A program made the position numbers and the translations under genes. From Tenacibaculum dicentrarchi (lineage in GTDB: Bacteria > Bacteroidota > Bacteroidia > Flavobacteriales > Flavobacteriaceae), in NCBI RefSeq assembly GCF_964036635.1, contig NZ_OZ038524.1, forward strand, positions 1,035,501 to 1,099,500: DNA of 64,000 bases, given 5' to 3'. The number at the start of each line of letters is the position of its first letter. The first letter of the stretch is position 1. The notes beneath the pieces are model-generated. The model was not told where the DNA came from. It saw nothing but the letters and a program-made list of their open reading frames with translations, and searched no databases. Of this stretch, positions 62,775 to 64,000 are shown in pieces.

Positions 62775-63227
62775 TTATTTCTTTGTTTTTTTAGCCCATT
62801 TTTCATAAGCTTTTAAACTTTTAGGGTTTTTATCAAAAAAAATGATCATTTTATTTTTAATGTTTTTTTCTCCTTTATTATATGCAATTATTTCTACCTC
62901 TTTTTTTTGTTGATATTGATAAAAATTAAAACCAAAACTTAAAATCAAGACAATGAAAAACATGCTAAATAAAACTGCCATCCAATTTGGAAAAATGGCT
63001 GATTTATTCAGTTTGTTTTGAATTACCTTTAATTGGTTGTTCTCTAACTTGTAGCTTGTATTTATTTTGTGTTCAAACTCTTTAAAAACATTTTTTACTT
63101 GAGATACATCAATTTCAATTTTATGTTTTTCTATGCCTTCCGTTTGTTTTTTAAATTCTTTTATTGCTTTTTCAAATGTTGCTATTTCATCTATTAACAA
63201 CGCTGTTACTTCTTCTATTTTAGCCAT
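62775..63227 (-). CDS. Coiled-coil membrane protein of the mobilization region
   Basis: This 150-aa protein has an N-terminal coiled coil (residues 1-75, IATFEKAIKEFKKQTEGIEK). One membrane segment follows (NWMAVLFSMFFIVLILSFGF), then a short basic tail (KAYEKWAKKTKK). I recognise no family by motif. It lies 6 bp after the relaxase gene and one base before parA, so it is co-transcribed. Small accessory proteins of this layout are usual beside flavobacterial relaxases and may help relaxosome or coupling functions. Confidence 0.75.
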   Translation of the reverse strand: MAKIEEVTALLIDEIATFEKAIKEFKKQTEGIEKHKIEIDVSQVKNVFKEFEHKINTSYKLENNQLKVIQNKLNKSAIFPNWMAVLFSMFFIVLILSFGFNFYQYQQKKEVEIIAYNKGEKNIKNKMIIFFDKNPKSLKAYEKWAKKTKK

Positions 63228-63233
63228 ACTATT

Positions 63234-64000
63234 TTATATTGAAATTCCTTTACCAACTTGCTTTGTAATTTTTTTAGCAATTTTGTAATAATTAATATTT
63301 AGTTTATTTATAGACATATTTCTGTGTACATCACTTCCTTTAAGGTTTGTATTTTTAAATTGATATCGAAACCCTTGAAGCTTATTTGATTTTTTATTAA
63401 TTACAGGGTTTACTTTAATATTAAACTTTTCCATTTCTTTGATGTATTTTTGATATTTCTCAGGATGAAAGGCACTAAACGATAATTCGTGTTTATTTTG
63501 AATAAATTTTCTAATATCTTTTACCTTTTCTAACTTTTGTTCTTTAACTTGTTTTACGGTTTGTAGTTGCATTTTTTCAGCAATTCTTTCTGCTGATTTT
63601 TGAGAGCGTTTACCAATAAAACTATCGTTATAAGCTTTTCCATCAAAATCAATTCTGTTTACATATAAATGAATGTGTTTATGATTTTTATCATTATGAA
63701 CAAAAGCAATTGCTTGATGGTTTTCTAACTTTAAATCTTTAAGAAATTCATCTGTAATTTTATTTAAATCTTTAGAAGTTAATTTTTCACCATCTTCAAT
63801 AGTAGGGCTGATTACAAAACTCAATGTATTGCGCTGACAGTTATCATTCATTGATTGAATAATTTTAAATTCTCCTGTTATTTCTTTTGGAGTTTCTCCA
63901 GCTAAGTTTTGTTTTAAAATTATTTCAGCATCTTTCTCTTGATTTTGACCATATGCAATAGATGCTTTTGTATGTGATATTGATTTTCCTTTTCCTATCA
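63234..64000 (-). CDS. Small relaxase / mobilization protein (start just outside window)
   Basis: The frame is open to the right edge. The last bases read TGATAGGAAAAGG on the minus strand, so with one more A the start would be ATG at 64001, giving about 256 aa beginning (M)IGKGKSISHTKASIAYGQ. The domain has the relaxase features NTLSFVISPTIEDGEKL, the metal-binding histidine triad region FVHNDKNHKHIHLYVNRIDF (H-x-H-x-H-type) and GETPKEITGEFK near the N-terminus. It nicks oriT and transfers single-strand DNA in conjugation. It lacks the long C-terminal part of many relaxases. Family: MobB/BmgA-like type in Bacteroidota. Confidence 0.88.
   Translation of the reverse strand, partial: IGKGKSISHTKASIAYGQNQEKDAEIILKQNLAGETPKEITGEFKIIQSMNDNCQRNTLSFVISPTIEDGEKLTSKDLNKITDEFLKDLKLENHQAIAFVHNDKNHKHIHLYVNRIDFDGKAYNDSFIGKRSQKSAERIAEKMQLQTVKQVKEQKLEKVKDIRKFIQNKHELSFSAFHPEKYQKYIKEMEKFNIKVNPVINKKSNKLQGFRYQFKNTNLKGSDVHRNMSINKLNINYYKIAKKITKQVGKGISI

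Overview
The window looks like chromosomal DNA of a marine member of the Flavobacteriaceae (Bacteroidota), perhaps near Tenacibaculum or Polaribacter; the genus is a guess. The reasons are: roughly 30% GC; a PorP/SprF partner protein beside a giant secreted protein with a type IX secretion/gliding C-terminal domain; a Bacteroidota-type promoter (TTTG, 20 nt, TAnnTTTG) at 10690-10721; and no obvious Shine-Dalgarno sites. I see no rRNA, tRNA or CRISPR array.

Layout. (1) 1-4077, minus strand: a type I restriction-modification locus, with hsdM, hsdS and the N-terminal part of hsdR running off the left edge. (2) 4190-6576: an eight-copy tandem array of a ~138-bp unit with a perfect GC-rich hairpin, then two small coiled-coil genes. 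The second is HTH-like and preceded by three ~42-bp direct repeats with TTGTACA boxes. (3) 6608-15872: an RNA-repair/ribosome-rescue locus. It has a WYL regulator and an HD hydrolase on the minus strand, and on the plus strand RtcB, an S24-like protein, two leader-ORF/terminator units, a second RtcB, PrfH, a TPR protein and a TetM-like GTPase. (4) 15916-23397: a Crp/Fnr regulator, a palindromic operator pair, and an inorganic-carbon uptake operon (DabA, DabB, SulP). (5) 23586-32422: PorP/SprF and a 2616-aa secreted double nuclease with thirteen 75-aa repeats. (6) 33106-59310: a defence island entirely on the minus strand. (7) 60694-64000: a mobile-element backbone with a ParA/ribbon-helix-helix pair, a coiled-coil membrane protein, a small relaxase, a zinc-ribbon protein and a strongly structured candidate RNA.

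The defence island is modular. It holds a Fic protein; an operon of DUF4258 protein, SF1 helicase, unknown protein, two-HKD phospholipase-D-like nuclease and an RtcR-like CARF/AAA+ activator; a type III restriction-modification pair followed upstream by a DUF4391 protein and an SNF2-type helicase; and an overlapping operon of PLD-J-domain protein, VWA, PP2C phosphatase, kinase-like protein and a DUF4407 membrane protein (a TerY-P-like triad with a candidate effector). Decayed IS5-family and IS982-family transposases lie between modules, and pieces of the same IS ends and small palindromic repeats are scattered through the window.

The two most interesting systems are the RtcR-regulated helicase/PLD operon and the VWA-PP2C-kinase-PLD/J operon. 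The plus-strand RtcB-RtcB-PrfH-TetM-like cluster looks like a layered response to RNA and ribosome damage. All functions are inferred from sequence motifs read by eye.
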